A DNA stretch of 64,000 bases from Bosea sp. F3-2 (GCF_008253865.1 NZ_CP042331.1:310001-374000); one strand, 5' to 3'. Positions 17,776 to 26,820 are shown, counted from the stretch's first letter. Numbers and translations are program-made. The notes: generated by a model from the letters alone, not told the origin.

Positions 17776-18897
17776 ATCCTCGTTCTCGTCAGCGATCACG
17801 ACGGCCGGTGCCATTCGCTGCAGCGCACGCTCTCGCTCTGGGGGGCTTGTTCGGCGTGCGGCCCGAGCGAGGTTGGCTCTGCCACGGACCGCGGACGGCT
17901 GCTCGTCGTCGATCTCGACCTGTCGAGTCGGGGTGCCATCGAGACGGTGCGTGCCGTGCTGGCGCCCTATCGGCTCGCGGGAACGCCCTGCCTTTTTCTG
18001 CTGAGAGACATGTCGCCGCGCTGCCAGACACAGGCTCATGCGCTCGGTGCGCGCGAGGTCCTGTCCGTGGAGGCGCCGCGGTCCCTTCTGCTGGACAAGG
18101 TTGGCGCCATGCTCGGCTCGTTCGCTCCGACGGTCGCCGGCGCCGGGCTTCAGCGCCGTTTCATCGCGGCTTCGGCCGCGCTCGGTGATCTGCTCGACGC
18201 GGCCGCGAGCGGTGGGCATCTGCCGGTTGCGGCGATCAACGACAGTGTCGAGGCTCTCAACCGGGCCGCAGAGGGCGGCGACCTCGACGCGTGGCTCGAT
18301 CTCGTCTGGCAGCACGACGATGCCACCTATCAGCATTGCCTGCTGGTTTCGGGGCTGACGGCCGCCTTTGCGCACCGCCTCGGCTTCGGCGCGGCCGACC
18401 GGCGGCTTATCACCAGCGCAGCCGTGCTTCATGACATCGGAAAGGCGCGGATTCCGCTCGATATCCTGCGCAAGGCCGGCGAGCTGACGGCGGAAGAGCG
18501 CAGGATCATGCGGGAGCATCCGCGGATCGGTCACGACATGCTCGTGGCCCAAGGCGGCTTCGCGCCGATGGTTCTCGCTTCGGTGCTTTCACACCACGAG
18601 TATCTCGACGGATCCGGCTATCCGCAGGCACTGATCGGGGGCCAGATTCCGGATCCGGTTCGGATGATCACGATCTGCGACATCTATGCCGCCTTGATCG
18701 AGCAACGCTCCTACAAGCCGCCGATGCCGCCGGAGGAAGCCTATGCCGTGCTGATCGGGATGGCGGGCAAGCTCGATCTCGATCTGGTGCGGGTTTTCGG
18801 CGAGGTGATCGTCGCCGCATCGGCCGCCCGGCTCGGGCGGCATGTCGAGACGCGGGCGGTGCCTGCGCGTCGATACGGGGGCGCCGGCGAAGCCTAG
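17776..18897 (+). CDS. HD-GYP phosphodiesterase with N-terminal receiver-like domain, unusual start
   Basis: About 373 residues. The N-terminal 115 residues look like a response-regulator receiver: ILVLVSDHDGRCHSL, LLVVDLDLS with a possible phospho-aspartate, then PCLFLLRD. The rest is an HD-GYP domain for cyclic di-GMP hydrolysis with HDIGKARIPLDIL, EHPRIGHDML and HHEYLDGSGYP. Coding sequence clearly reaches back to about 17776, yet no ATG, GTG or TTG occurs in frame before GTG 17947, and a stop lies at 17704. GGGAGG (17763-17768) sits 7 bp before an ATC codon at 17776, so I place the start there. A one-base indel fusing it to the ATGATG at 17747 is the alternative. The stop shares CTAG with the convergent erpA-like gene. 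Confidence 0.8.
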   Translation: MLVLVSDHDGRCHSLQRTLSLWGACSACGPSEVGSATDRGRLLVVDLDLSSRGAIETVRAVLAPYRLAGTPCLFLLRDMSPRCQTQAHALGAREVLSVEAPRSLLLDKVGAMLGSFAPTVAGAGLQRRFIAASAALGDLLDAAASGGHLPVAAINDSVEALNRAAEGGDLDAWLDLVWQHDDATYQHCLLVSGLTAAFAHRLGFGAADRRLITSAAVLHDIGKARIPLDILRKAGELTAEERRIMREHPRIGHDMLVAQGGFAPMVLASVLSHHEYLDGSGYPQALIGGQIPDPVRMITICDIYAALIEQRSYKPPMPPEEAYAVLIGMAGKLDLDLVRVFGEVIVAASAARLGRHVETRAVPARRYGGAGEA

Positions 18898-19244
18898 ACC
18901 GCGAAAGAGGTTCCGCAGCCGCAGGAACTCGTCGCGTTCGGGTTGGTGATGCGGAAGGACTGGCCGATCAGGTCGTCGACGAAGTCGATGGTGCAACCTT
19001 CGAGCAGGTCGAGCGAGGTCTCGTCGATCAGCACCCTGGCGCCGTCGCGCTCGATGACGAGGTCGTCCGCTGCCTTCTCGCGGTCGATATCGAAGACGTA
19101 TTGGAAGCCCGAGCAGCCGCCGCCGGCCACGCTGACGCGCAGCATCGAGCCCGGCGGCTCGTTCGCCATCACCGAGAGAATTCGTTTCGCAGCGTTTGCA
19201 GTCACCGCGATTCCACGCGGATTGACCGCAAGATCGGTCGACAT
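18894..19244 (-). CDS. erpA: A-type iron-sulfur carrier protein (ErpA/IscA/HesB family)
   Basis: A 116-residue protein that carries and inserts Fe-S clusters into target apoproteins. The three conserved cysteines are present: C in GGGCSGFQYVF and two in SSCGCGTSF near the C-terminus. It begins MSTDLAVNPRGIAVTANAAK from the ATG at 19244; the longer frame upstream is antisense to dgt and not conserved. The ErpA subtype is likely but IscA cannot be excluded by eye. Convergent genes here and at 18897 share the CTAG at their stops. It is divergent from dgt with 86 bp between the starts. Confidence 0.9.
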   Translation of the reverse strand: MSTDLAVNPRGIAVTANAAKRILSVMANEPPGSMLRVSVAGGGCSGFQYVFDIDREKAADDLVIERDGARVLIDETSLDLLEGCTIDFVDDLIGQSFRITNPNATSSCGCGTSFAV

Positions 19245-19330
19245 GGTCAGATGCTCCTTGCACCCTGGTTCCCCGGAAAGGTAATGGCCCGGCAGCGCCT
19301 CTACAAGCACGGGGCGGCGACGGGGCAGCC

Positions 19331-20584
19331 ATGCCGCATCCACAGAACCCGCCTTCCGGCTTTTCCTTCGCGCCCGGCATCGAGCCGGGAGAGCGCTGGC
19401 GCGCACCCTATGCCTGCCGCTCCAGTACGAGCCGGGGGCGCCTGATCGGCGAGCCTGCCTCGGCGACGCGTGGCGAGTTCCAGCGCGACCGCGACCGGAT
19501 CATCCATTCGACCGCCTTCCGCCGGCTGAAGCACAAGACGCAGGTCTTCGTCTCGCACGAAGGCGATCACTATCGGACCCGGCTGACCCATACGATCGAG
19601 GTGGCGCAGATCGCCCGCGCCGTGGCTCGTGCGCTCGGTCTCGACGAGGATCTGGCCGAGGCGCTGGCGCTGGCGCATGACCTCGGCCACACGCCCTTCG
19701 GCCATACCGGCGAGGACGCGCTGGAAGAGTGCATGGCCGGTTTCGGCGGCTTCGATCACAACGCCCAGACGCTCAGGATCGTGACGCGGCTGGAGCGGCG
19801 CTATGCCGATTTCGACGGGCTCAATCTGAGCTGGGAGACGCTGGAGGGGCTGGTCAAGCACAACGGCCCGCTGCTCGACCACACAGGCAGGCCGACGGCG
19901 CGCTACGCGAAAAATGGTATCCCGGCGGCCATCGTCGAATACCAGCAGCGCCAGGATCTCTGGCTCGACAGCTATGCCTCGGCAGAGGCGCAGGCTGCGG
20001 CGCTCGCCGACGACATCGCCTACAACGCCCATGACATCGATGACGGCCTGCGGGCCGGGTTGTTCGGCCATGCCAAACTCAGGGCTGTGCCGTTCCTGGC
20101 GGAACTGCTGGACGAGATCGAGCGGCTGCATCCCGGGCTGGAGAAGCCGCGCCTGACAAATGAGCTCGTCCGCCGGGTGATCACCCGATTCGTCGAAGAC
20201 GTGATCCGGGAGGCGCAGGCGCGGTTGACGGTGCTGGCGCCTGCCGATGCCGATGCGATCCGCCGCGCGGATGAGCCGGTCGTCGCCTTCTCGCCTGCGA
20301 TCGAGGCCGCCGACCGCGACATCAAGGGATTCCTCTACCCCAACATGTACCGGCACCCGCGCATCGCGCCGATCCGGGCGCAGGCGGCGCAGGTGGTTCG
20401 CGACCTGTTCGCGCGCTTCAGCGCCGATCCGGCTGCGATGCCGGAGGAATGGGCGGCGGGCTGCGACGGGCTCGACGATCACCGCCGGATGCGCCGCATT
20501 GCCGACTACATCGCCGGTATGACCGACTGGTACGCGCTCGACGAGCATCGTCGCCTGTTTGACGTCACCCCCTCGCTGCGATAG
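19331..20584 (+). CDS. dgt: deoxyguanosinetriphosphate triphosphohydrolase-like protein
   Basis: A 417-residue HD-domain enzyme that cleaves dNTPs, classically dGTP, to the deoxynucleoside and tripolyphosphate, limiting dNTP pools. The metal-binding HD signature is visible: THTIEVAQIARAVARAL with its histidine, then ALAHDLGHTPFGHTGE. DIAYNAHDIDDGLR supplies the last aspartate. FRRLKHKTQVF near residue 65 is a family hallmark. Neighbouring argS downstream is a common arrangement in Hyphomicrobiales, here separated by two repeats. Confidence 0.95.
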   Translation: MPHPQNPPSGFSFAPGIEPGERWRAPYACRSSTSRGRLIGEPASATRGEFQRDRDRIIHSTAFRRLKHKTQVFVSHEGDHYRTRLTHTIEVAQIARAVARALGLDEDLAEALALAHDLGHTPFGHTGEDALEECMAGFGGFDHNAQTLRIVTRLERRYADFDGLNLSWETLEGLVKHNGPLLDHTGRPTARYAKNGIPAAIVEYQQRQDLWLDSYASAEAQAAALADDIAYNAHDIDDGLRAGLFGHAKLRAVPFLAELLDEIERLHPGLEKPRLTNELVRRVITRFVEDVIREAQARLTVLAPADADAIRRADEPVVAFSPAIEAADRDIKGFLYPNMYRHPRIAPIRAQAAQVVRDLFARFSADPAAMPEEWAAGCDGLDDHRRMRRIADYIAGMTDWYALDEHRRLFDVTPSLR

Positions 20585-20622
20585 GGCCGGGCGCCCGTAC
20601 GAAAACGTTCGAGCCTGGATGA

Positions 20623-20738
20623 GCCCTCATCCTGAGGAGCAGCCGCAGGCTGCGCCTCGAAGGATGCACCAGATGGTTCCGGAGCCTCCTGGACCATCCT
20701 TCGAGAAACAAGCCTCGCTTGCTCCTCAGGATGAGGGC
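20623..20738. repeat. R4 palindromic repeat
   Basis: GCCCTCATCCTGAGGAGC at 20623 pairs with GCTCCTCAGGATGAGGGC ending at 20738, an 18-bp perfect outer stem. Inner arms around CGAAGGATG and CATCCTTCG also pair. Only one copy is in the window. Similar elements are widespread in Hyphomicrobiales genomes, from general recollection. Confidence 0.85.
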
Positions 20739-20739
20739 T

Positions 20740-20844
20740 TAGAGCATCGGACCGAAAAGTGGGATCCACTTTTCGGACAAATCCGATGCTCAGACAAACA
20801 GCTAGATCGCCACTTCGCGTCCGACAGGACGCGCGGCGATCTAG
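20740..20844. repeat. R3 compound palindromic repeat
   Basis: It starts TAGAGCATCGGACCGAAAAG, with hairpin 1 around GTGGGATCCAC, then hairpin 2 from CTAGATCGCC to GGCGATCTAG. It directly abuts the R4 repeat with one or two bases between and ends 29 bp before the argS start. Together the two elements fill the dgt-argS gap. Confidence 0.88.
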
Positions 20845-20873
20845 TGGCTTTCAACGGACAAGATGTGACCACG

Positions 20874-22640
20874 ATGAACCTGTTCGAGATCTTTTCCGCC
20901 CGCCTTCATGCCGCGCTTTCGGCGCTTGCCGATCGCGGCGCGCTTCCTGCGGGCTTGGGTCTCGGGCGCGTCGTGGTCGAGCCGACCAAGGATCCGGCCC
21001 ATGGCGATCTCGCCACCAACGCCGCAATGGTGCTGGCCAAGGAGGCCGGCACCAATCCGCGCGCGCTGGCTGCGCTGCTGGTCGAGGAGCTGTCGAAGGA
21101 TCCGGAGATCGCCACGGCGGAGATCGCCGGCCCCGGCTTCATCAACCTGACGCTGCAGCCGGCCGTGTTCACTGCCGTGCTCAAGGCGGCGATCGAGGCG
21201 GGACTGGACTATGGCCGCGGCAAGCCGAAACCGGAGCCCAAGGTCAATGTCGAATATGTTTCGGCCAACCCGACCGGGCCGATGCATGTCGGCCATGGCC
21301 GCGGCGCCGTCTTCGGTGATGCGCTGGCGAGCCTGCTTGCCTTCGCCGGGCACAACGTCACCCGCGAATACTACATCAACGATGCCGGCGCGCAGGTCGA
21401 TGTGCTCGCCCGCTCAGCCTTCCTGCGCTATCGCGAGGCGCTGGGCGAGGATATCGGCGCGATTCCGGAAGGGCTCTATCCGGGCGACTATCTGAAGTCG
21501 GTCGGCGAGGCGCTGGCGAAGGCGCATGGCTCGGCCCTCAGGGACCAGCCCGAGGCCGAATGGCTGCCGCTCGTCCGCCAGGCGGCGATCGACGGCATGA
21601 TGGCGATGATCCGCGACGATCTCGCCGCGCTCGGTGTCGTTCACGAGATCTTCTTCTCCGAGCGCTCGCTGCAGAAGGTCGACGGCAATAAGGATGCTGT
21701 CGCCGAGACCATCGCGGATCTGCGTTCGCGCGATCTCGTCTATGAGGGCAGCTTGCCGCCGCCGAAGGGCCAGAAGGACGAGGATTGGGAGGATCGCGAG
21801 CAGACTCTCTTCCGCGCCACGCAGTTCGGCGACGACGTCGACCGGCCGCTGCTGAAATCGGACGGCAGCTACACCTATTTCGCCAACGACATCGCCTATC
21901 ACCGCTCCAAATTCGTCCGCGGCTTCCCGGAGATGATCGACGTCTGGGGCGCCGACCATGGCGGCTATGTCAAGCGCATGCAGGCGGCGGTGAAGGCCGT
22001 CACGAACGGACAGGGCTCGCTCGACGTCAAGCTCTGCCAACTCGTGCGCCTGCTGCGCAACGGCGAGCAGGTGCGGATGTCGAAGCGCTCCGGCGATTTC
22101 GTCACGCTGCGCGAGGTCATCGACGAGGTCGGCCGCGATGCGGTGCGCTTCATGATGATTTTCCGCAAGAACGACGCGACGCTGGATTTCGACCTTGCCA
22201 AGGTGGTCGAGCAGTCGAAGGACAATCCGGTCTTCTACGTCCAGTACGCGCATGCGCGCTGTGCCTCGGTCTTCCGGCAGGCGCGCGAGGCCTTTCCGGA
22301 CCTCGATCTGTCGCCGGCGGCGCTGGCGCAGGCCGACCTTTCGATCCTGACCGACGAGGCCGAGGTCGGGGTCGTCAAGGCAATCGCGGCCTATCCGCGA
22401 ATCATCGAAGGCGCGGCGGCAGCCCACGAGCCGCATCGTGTGGCATTTTTTGTCCACGAACTGGCGAGCGCTTTCCATTCTTTGTGGAACAAGGGCAAAG
22501 ACTCGCCGCAATTACGGTTCGTTAATCAAACTGATCGAAAGTCGACCTTGGCGAGATTGGCGTTCGTGCACGCGGTGCGCGGCGTCCTTGCTTCCGGTCT
22601 GGCTGTCGCTGGAGTTGCGGCGCCGGAAGAGATGCGCTGA
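20874..22640 (+). CDS. argS: arginyl-tRNA synthetase
   Basis: A 588-residue class I aminoacyl-tRNA synthetase charging tRNA-Arg. It begins MNLFEIFSARLHAAL. The HIGH signature is PMHVGHGRG after VEYVSANPTG, and the KMSKS-equivalent is VRMSKRSGDFVTL. The C-terminal anticodon-binding DALR domain ends FVHAVRGVLASGLAVAGV. Length and order of blocks are normal. The start at ATG 20874 is chosen over longer in-frame sequence that runs through the repeats. It is followed by the SPOR protein gene, a linkage seen widely in the order. Confidence 0.96.
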   Translation: MNLFEIFSARLHAALSALADRGALPAGLGLGRVVVEPTKDPAHGDLATNAAMVLAKEAGTNPRALAALLVEELSKDPEIATAEIAGPGFINLTLQPAVFTAVLKAAIEAGLDYGRGKPKPEPKVNVEYVSANPTGPMHVGHGRGAVFGDALASLLAFAGHNVTREYYINDAGAQVDVLARSAFLRYREALGEDIGAIPEGLYPGDYLKSVGEALAKAHGSALRDQPEAEWLPLVRQAAIDGMMAMIRDDLAALGVVHEIFFSERSLQKVDGNKDAVAETIADLRSRDLVYEGSLPPPKGQKDEDWEDREQTLFRATQFGDDVDRPLLKSDGSYTYFANDIAYHRSKFVRGFPEMIDVWGADHGGYVKRMQAAVKAVTNGQGSLDVKLCQLVRLLRNGEQVRMSKRSGDFVTLREVIDEVGRDAVRFMMIFRKNDATLDFDLAKVVEQSKDNPVFYVQYAHARCASVFRQAREAFPDLDLSPAALAQADLSILTDEAEVGVVKAIAAYPRIIEGAAAAHEPHRVAFFVHELASAFHSLWNKGKDSPQLRFVNQTDRKSTLARLAFVHAVRGVLASGLAVAGVAAPEEMR

Positions 22641-22725
22641 CGGTCGCTTTCCGGCGGCGCGCACGAGGTCAGGTTGACCGCGCAGGATATCGCCTTTTCC
22701 ATAGGAGGAGGCGGCTTGTGCTGCA

Positions 22726-24339
22726 ATGGATCGTACCATGAGTGAGCCCGCTAGGAATCGTTTCGCGCTCGATCTTGAAGATCTCGAGCGCCAGCTTCGC
22801 GGGGCGGGGCAGGCGCCGCGCACCGGCCATGCGCCTGATCCGCTGGCGGAGCTGACCCGCATCGTCGGGCAGGACGACCCGTTGAAGGATATCTTCGCCG
22901 AGCGCCGTGCGCCGGCCCCGCGCCCAGCGGCCCGCCAGGAGCCGAGCTTCGAGGTGGTGCCGCCGGCTCCCGCGCCGGCCGTGCCCGTGCAGGCTGCGCC
23001 ACCGGCGGAACTGCGTGGTGCGCTCGATGAATTCGAGGCGCTGCTGCGACAGACCGAGCCGAGGCGGCAGGCGCCGGCTCCCGTCGCGCCGGCCATGCCA
23101 CAGCAGGTTCGTGCCGAACCTCAGCACGACGATTACGACCTGCCCGAGCCTCTGCCTTACAACCAGCCTGCGCCGATGCGGGGCGGCGTGCCGGCCCGCG
23201 ATCTCGATGAGGAGGCCGGTGCCCAGGCGATGCCGGCGGCCTATGCCGAGGAGCCCGCGCAATACGCCTATGCGCAGCCCCAGCATTCCTATGCACAGGC
23301 CCAGCACGGTGCTCCGGTCCACGAATATGCTGAAGACGATCTGCCGGATCTGGAGCCGCGCCGCTCGCGCAAGGGCCTCTGGGCGGCTGCAGCGGTCATT
23401 GCCGTCGGCCTCATCGGCGTCGGCGCGACCTTCGCTCTGCGCGGCGGTTCTGCGACCAAGGACGGCCAGCCGCCAGTGATTGCGGCCGATCGCGGCCCGG
23501 TCAAGGTCGAGCCCGCCAATCCGGGCGGCGCCGAGATCCCGAACCAGAACAAGCAGATCTACGAGCGCAGCGCCGAGGCTCCGCAGGGCCGGAGCAAGGT
23601 GGTCAACAACGAGGAGCAGCCGGTCGACGTGCAGCAGGCTGCCCGCTCGATGCCGCCCCGCGTCGTCATGCCGGGGCCTGGTGCCGGAACGGCCCTGGCT
23701 GCTGCGCCAAGCGCGCCGGAACGCAGTATCTCGCCGGCCGAGCCTGGCCTGACCCCGATGCCGCCGGTGCCGGGGCTCGGCGAGCCGCGCAAGGTCCGCA
23801 CTGTCGCGATCCGTCCCGACGGAACGCCGGTTCCTGCCGGCGTCGACAGCAATCAGCCGATCGCAACGGGCTCGGCCCCGAGTCGCTCGCTTGGCGCTGC
23901 TGCGACGAGCACCCAGCCCTCGCTGCAGCGGTCGGCTGCTGCGGCTCCTGCCCAGGCTGCTCCCAAGGCTCAGGAGCGCGCGACGACGCCGCCCGCCGCG
24001 ACGACCCCGGCGGCTCCGACCCGTCTTGCCAGCGCTCCCGCAGCCGCTGCACCAGAGGCCGCTCCGGCGACAGCTGCGGTGCGAGCCGGCACCGGCGATT
24101 TCGTGGTGCAGCTCGGCGCGCCGGGCAGCGAGGCCGAGGCCCGCGCGACCTTTGCCGCGCTGCAGCGCAAATATCCGCAGCAGCTCGGCGGTCAGTCGCC
24201 GATCGTCCGCAAGACGGAGCTGGCGGGCGGCAAGACCGTCTATCGCCTGCGCGTCGGACCCTATTCCCGCGAGGATGCGTCGACGATGTGCACGGCGCTC
24301 CAGGCGGCTGGCGGGCAGTGCTTCATCGCGAAGAACTGA
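22726..24339 (+). CDS. SPOR-domain membrane protein
   Basis: A 537-residue bitopic protein. Residues 1-215 are a proline/alanine/glutamine-rich cytoplasmic region. One transmembrane helix, GLWAAAAVIAVGLIGVGATF, lies near residues 220-240. A long low-complexity periplasmic linker follows, and the last 75 residues form a SPOR domain (FVVQLGAPGSEAEARATFAA through GGQCFIAKN). SPOR domains bind peptidoglycan lacking stem peptides at the septum, so a role in division is likely. AGGAGGAGG lies at 22704-22712; ATG 22726 and ATG 22738 are both possible starts. A weak terminator hairpin follows. Confidence 0.88.
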   Translation: MDRTMSEPARNRFALDLEDLERQLRGAGQAPRTGHAPDPLAELTRIVGQDDPLKDIFAERRAPAPRPAARQEPSFEVVPPAPAPAVPVQAAPPAELRGALDEFEALLRQTEPRRQAPAPVAPAMPQQVRAEPQHDDYDLPEPLPYNQPAPMRGGVPARDLDEEAGAQAMPAAYAEEPAQYAYAQPQHSYAQAQHGAPVHEYAEDDLPDLEPRRSRKGLWAAAAVIAVGLIGVGATFALRGGSATKDGQPPVIAADRGPVKVEPANPGGAEIPNQNKQIYERSAEAPQGRSKVVNNEEQPVDVQQAARSMPPRVVMPGPGAGTALAAAPSAPERSISPAEPGLTPMPPVPGLGEPRKVRTVAIRPDGTPVPAGVDSNQPIATGSAPSRSLGAAATSTQPSLQRSAAAAPAQAAPKAQERATTPPAATTPAAPTRLASAPAAAAPEAAPATAAVRAGTGDFVVQLGAPGSEAEARATFAALQRKYPQQLGGQSPIVRKTELAGGKTVYRLRVGPYSREDASTMCTALQAAGGQCFIAKN

Positions 24340-24368
24340 GCTCGCGCAGAACAGGCTGAAAATCGGGC

Positions 24369-24397
24369 GGCGGCATCCGGCAGGGTGCCGCCGTTCT
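24369..24397 (+). terminator. probable intrinsic terminator after the SPOR gene
   Basis: GGCGGCA (24369-24375) pairs with TGCCGCC (24386-24392), followed by GTTCT. The stem is stable, but the T-tract is short and interrupted. Confidence 0.5.
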
Positions 24398-24526
24398 GCT
24401 TTGAAACCGGCGCATGGCGGGGTGAGGGGCGCGCTTGTTTCGCCGCTTTGACCGTGCGAGTAGCCTGCCAACAACAGAAGGCTGCCTCGACCATCACGGC
24501 AGCCGTTGCCAGCTGGAGGTTACCCC

Positions 24527-25621
24527 ATGGATCGCCGTAAATTCGTCAAGGTCACGGGTGCGGCCGCGGCCGGCAGTGCGGCCATCGCCGCGCCCGCTAT
24601 CGCGCAGTCGCAGCCCAAGATCAGCTGGCGGCTGACCTCGAGCTATCCGAAGAGCCTGGACACGCTCTACGGCATCTCGACCCATGTCGCGAAGCGCGTC
24701 GCCGAGGCGACCGACAACAACTTCCAGATCCAGGTCTTCTCGCCCGGCGAGATCGTGCCGGCGCTGCAGGCGCTCGACGCCGTGCAGAACGGCACCGTCG
24801 AGTGCAGCCACACGCTGGCGAGCTTCTATATCGGCAAGGATCCGGCCTTCGCCTTCGAGACCTCGCTGCCCTTCGGCTTCAATGCCCGCCAGCAGAATGC
24901 CTGGCTCTATCAGGGCGGTGGCCTCGAGCTCTGCCGCGCCTTCATGAAGACCTACAACGTCCACACCATTCCGTCGGGCAATACCGGCGCGCAGATGGGC
25001 GGCTGGTTCCGCAAGGAGATCAAGTCGCTCGAGGACCTGAAGGGGCTGAAATTCCGCATTGCCGGCCTCGGCGGGCGTATCATGGCGCGGCTCGGCGTGG
25101 TGCCGCAGACCATCGCCGGCGGCGACATCTATCCGGCTCTGGAGCGCGGCACGCTCGATGCCGTCGAGTTCTCCGGCCCCTACGATGACGAGAAGCTCGG
25201 CTTCGTGAAGGTCGCCAAGTATTACTACTATCCGGGTTTCTGGGAGGGGAACGCCAATGTCAGCTTCCTCGCCAATCAGGATAAGTGGAACGAGCTGCCG
25301 GCATCCTATCGGGCGATCGTCGAGATCGCCTGCGCCGAGGCGAACGCCCACTGCTTGGCGAAATACGACAACAGCAATCCCGACGCGCTGATTCGCCTTG
25401 CCGGCAACGGCGCGGAGCTGCGGCCCTTCCCGCAGGAGGTGATGGCGGCGGCGTTCAAGGAAGCCTACGCGATGTATGGCGAGCTCGCCGCCAGCAACCC
25501 CAACTTCAAGACCTTCTACGATTCCTTCCTGCCGTACTGGAAGAAGGAGCAGCTCTGGTTCCGCATCGCAGAGCTGCCGTTCGACGCGTTCAACGCGCAG
25601 AACTACCAGCAGGTGAAGTAA
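24527..25621 (+). CDS. TRAP transporter substrate-binding protein, TakP-like (DctP family)
   Basis: A 364-residue periplasmic binding protein. The N-terminus MDRRKFVKVTGAAAAGSAAI followed by APAIAQ is a twin-arginine signal with an AxA cleavage site near residue 25. The mature part (WRLTSSYPKSLDTLYG; GEIVPALQALDAVQNGTVE; QMGGWFRKEI; GGDIYPALERGTLDAVEF) closely resembles, from memory, the 2-keto-acid binder TakP of Rhodobacter sphaeroides, which binds pyruvate-type acids with sodium. GGAGG precedes the ATG. The partner membrane subunits (DctQ, DctM) are not adjacent, so it is an orphan here. It interrupts the usual SPOR-nagZ order. Confidence 0.9.
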   Translation: MDRRKFVKVTGAAAAGSAAIAAPAIAQSQPKISWRLTSSYPKSLDTLYGISTHVAKRVAEATDNNFQIQVFSPGEIVPALQALDAVQNGTVECSHTLASFYIGKDPAFAFETSLPFGFNARQQNAWLYQGGGLELCRAFMKTYNVHTIPSGNTGAQMGGWFRKEIKSLEDLKGLKFRIAGLGGRIMARLGVVPQTIAGGDIYPALERGTLDAVEFSGPYDDEKLGFVKVAKYYYYPGFWEGNANVSFLANQDKWNELPASYRAIVEIACAEANAHCLAKYDNSNPDALIRLAGNGAELRPFPQEVMAAAFKEAYAMYGELAASNPNFKTFYDSFLPYWKKEQLWFRIAELPFDAFNAQNYQQVK

Positions 25622-25645
25622 CCGGGCGCTCATTAGTCGAAACGC

Positions 25646-25749
25646 CGTCATTCCGGACAAGCGGCGAAGCCGCGCCGATCCGGAATCCATCGAAGGGCGA
25701 TGCGCTCTACGATGGATTCCGGGTCTCCCTGTGGTCGCCCGGAATGACG
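25646..25749 (-). repeat. R1 palindromic repeat (orientation B to A)
   Basis: It starts CGTCATTCCGGACAAGCGGC with CGATCCGGAATCCATC, then a 19-bp centre, then GATGGATTCCGGGTC to CCCGGAATGACG. It lies 25 bp after the TRAP gene stop and 61 bp before nagZ. Confidence 0.9.
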
Positions 25750-25809
25750 AGATCCCAGGATGCGAGACGGGCGCTTGACCGCGCGCCCGCCGCTTCCTAA
25801 CCCGGTGCG

Positions 25810-26820
25810 ATGACTTCACGCGCCTTCATCGCCGGCTGCCTCGGCACGAGCCTCACCCAGGACGAGCGGGCCTTCTTCCGGGATGCCCGCCCCTGGGGCT
25901 TCATCCTCTTCAAGCGCAACACGCAGACGCCCGAGCAGGTTGCGGCTTTGACGGCGCAGATGCGCGAGACTGTCGGCTGGAACGCGCCGATCCTGATCGA
26001 CCAGGAGGGAGGGCGCGTCCAGCGCATGGGGCCGCCGAACTGGCCGAAATACCCGTCGGCGCGCGCCTTCCTCGCCATCAACGACCCGATCAGCCAGCGC
26101 GAGATCGTCCGGCTCTCGGCGCGGCTGATGGCGCATGATCTGAAGAGCGTCGGCATCGATGTCGACTGCCTGCCGGTCCTCGACGTGCCGGTCGCCGGTA
26201 GCCATGACGTGATCGGCGACCGCGCCTATGCCTATGATCCCGATCAGGTGGCGCGGCTCGGCCGGGCGGCGGCGGAAGGGCTGATCGCCGGCGGCGTGCT
26301 GCCGGTCGTCAAGCACATGCCCGGCCATGGCCGGGCGCGGGCCGACAGCCACCATGACCTGCCCATCGTCGACGCATCGCTCGACGAATTGCGGGCGCAT
26401 GATTTCCGCCCGTTCCGGCATCTCGCCGACATGCCGCTCGCGATGACCGCGCATGTCGTGTTCACGGCACTCGATCCGAAGCATCCGGCGACGGTTTCGC
26501 GCAAGATCGTGCGCGAGGTCATGCGCGGCGAGATCGGCTTCGACGGGCTGATCATGACCGACGACATTTCGATGAAGGCGCTCTCCGGTTCCTTCGAGGC
26601 CAAGGCGCGCGCCGCCATTCGCGCGGGCGTCGACGTGATCCTGCACTGCCACGGTATCATGGAGGAGATGGTCGCCATCGCCGGCACCGTGCCGGAGATG
26701 ACGGGCGCCCGCGCCCGTCGCGCCACGGCGGCGCTCGGCCGCATCCGACACGAGCCGGAGCCGATCGATCTCGAAGCTGCGCGTGCGGAATTGGCGGCCG
26801 CGCTTGCGTTGAGCGCCTGA
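25810..26820 (+). CDS. nagZ: beta-N-acetylhexosaminidase
   Basis: A 336-residue glycoside hydrolase family 3 enzyme of the cytosol. It frees N-acetylglucosamine from anhydromuropeptides during cell-wall recycling. The family signature KHMPGHGRARADSHHDLP with its catalytic His/Asp dyad is present, and LIMTDDISMKALSG carries the nucleophile aspartate. ILIDQEGGRVQRM is the substrate-loop block. There is no signal peptide. It begins the nagZ-scpA-scpB run; a 47-bp gap separates it from scpA. Confidence 0.95.
   Translation: MTSRAFIAGCLGTSLTQDERAFFRDARPWGFILFKRNTQTPEQVAALTAQMRETVGWNAPILIDQEGGRVQRMGPPNWPKYPSARAFLAINDPISQREIVRLSARLMAHDLKSVGIDVDCLPVLDVPVAGSHDVIGDRAYAYDPDQVARLGRAAAEGLIAGGVLPVVKHMPGHGRARADSHHDLPIVDASLDELRAHDFRPFRHLADMPLAMTAHVVFTALDPKHPATVSRKIVREVMRGEIGFDGLIMTDDISMKALSGSFEAKARAAIRAGVDVILHCHGIMEEMVAIAGTVPEMTGARARRATAALGRIRHEPEPIDLEAARAELAAALALSA

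Noticed and set aside
20506..20769. Small frames beginning MDxTFRSDAL at several places
   Set aside because: They are translations of R3 palindromes, not genes.
22669..24474. A 601-residue minus-strand frame opposite the SPOR gene
   Set aside because: Arginine-rich low-complexity translation; the plus strand has a membrane helix and SPOR domain.
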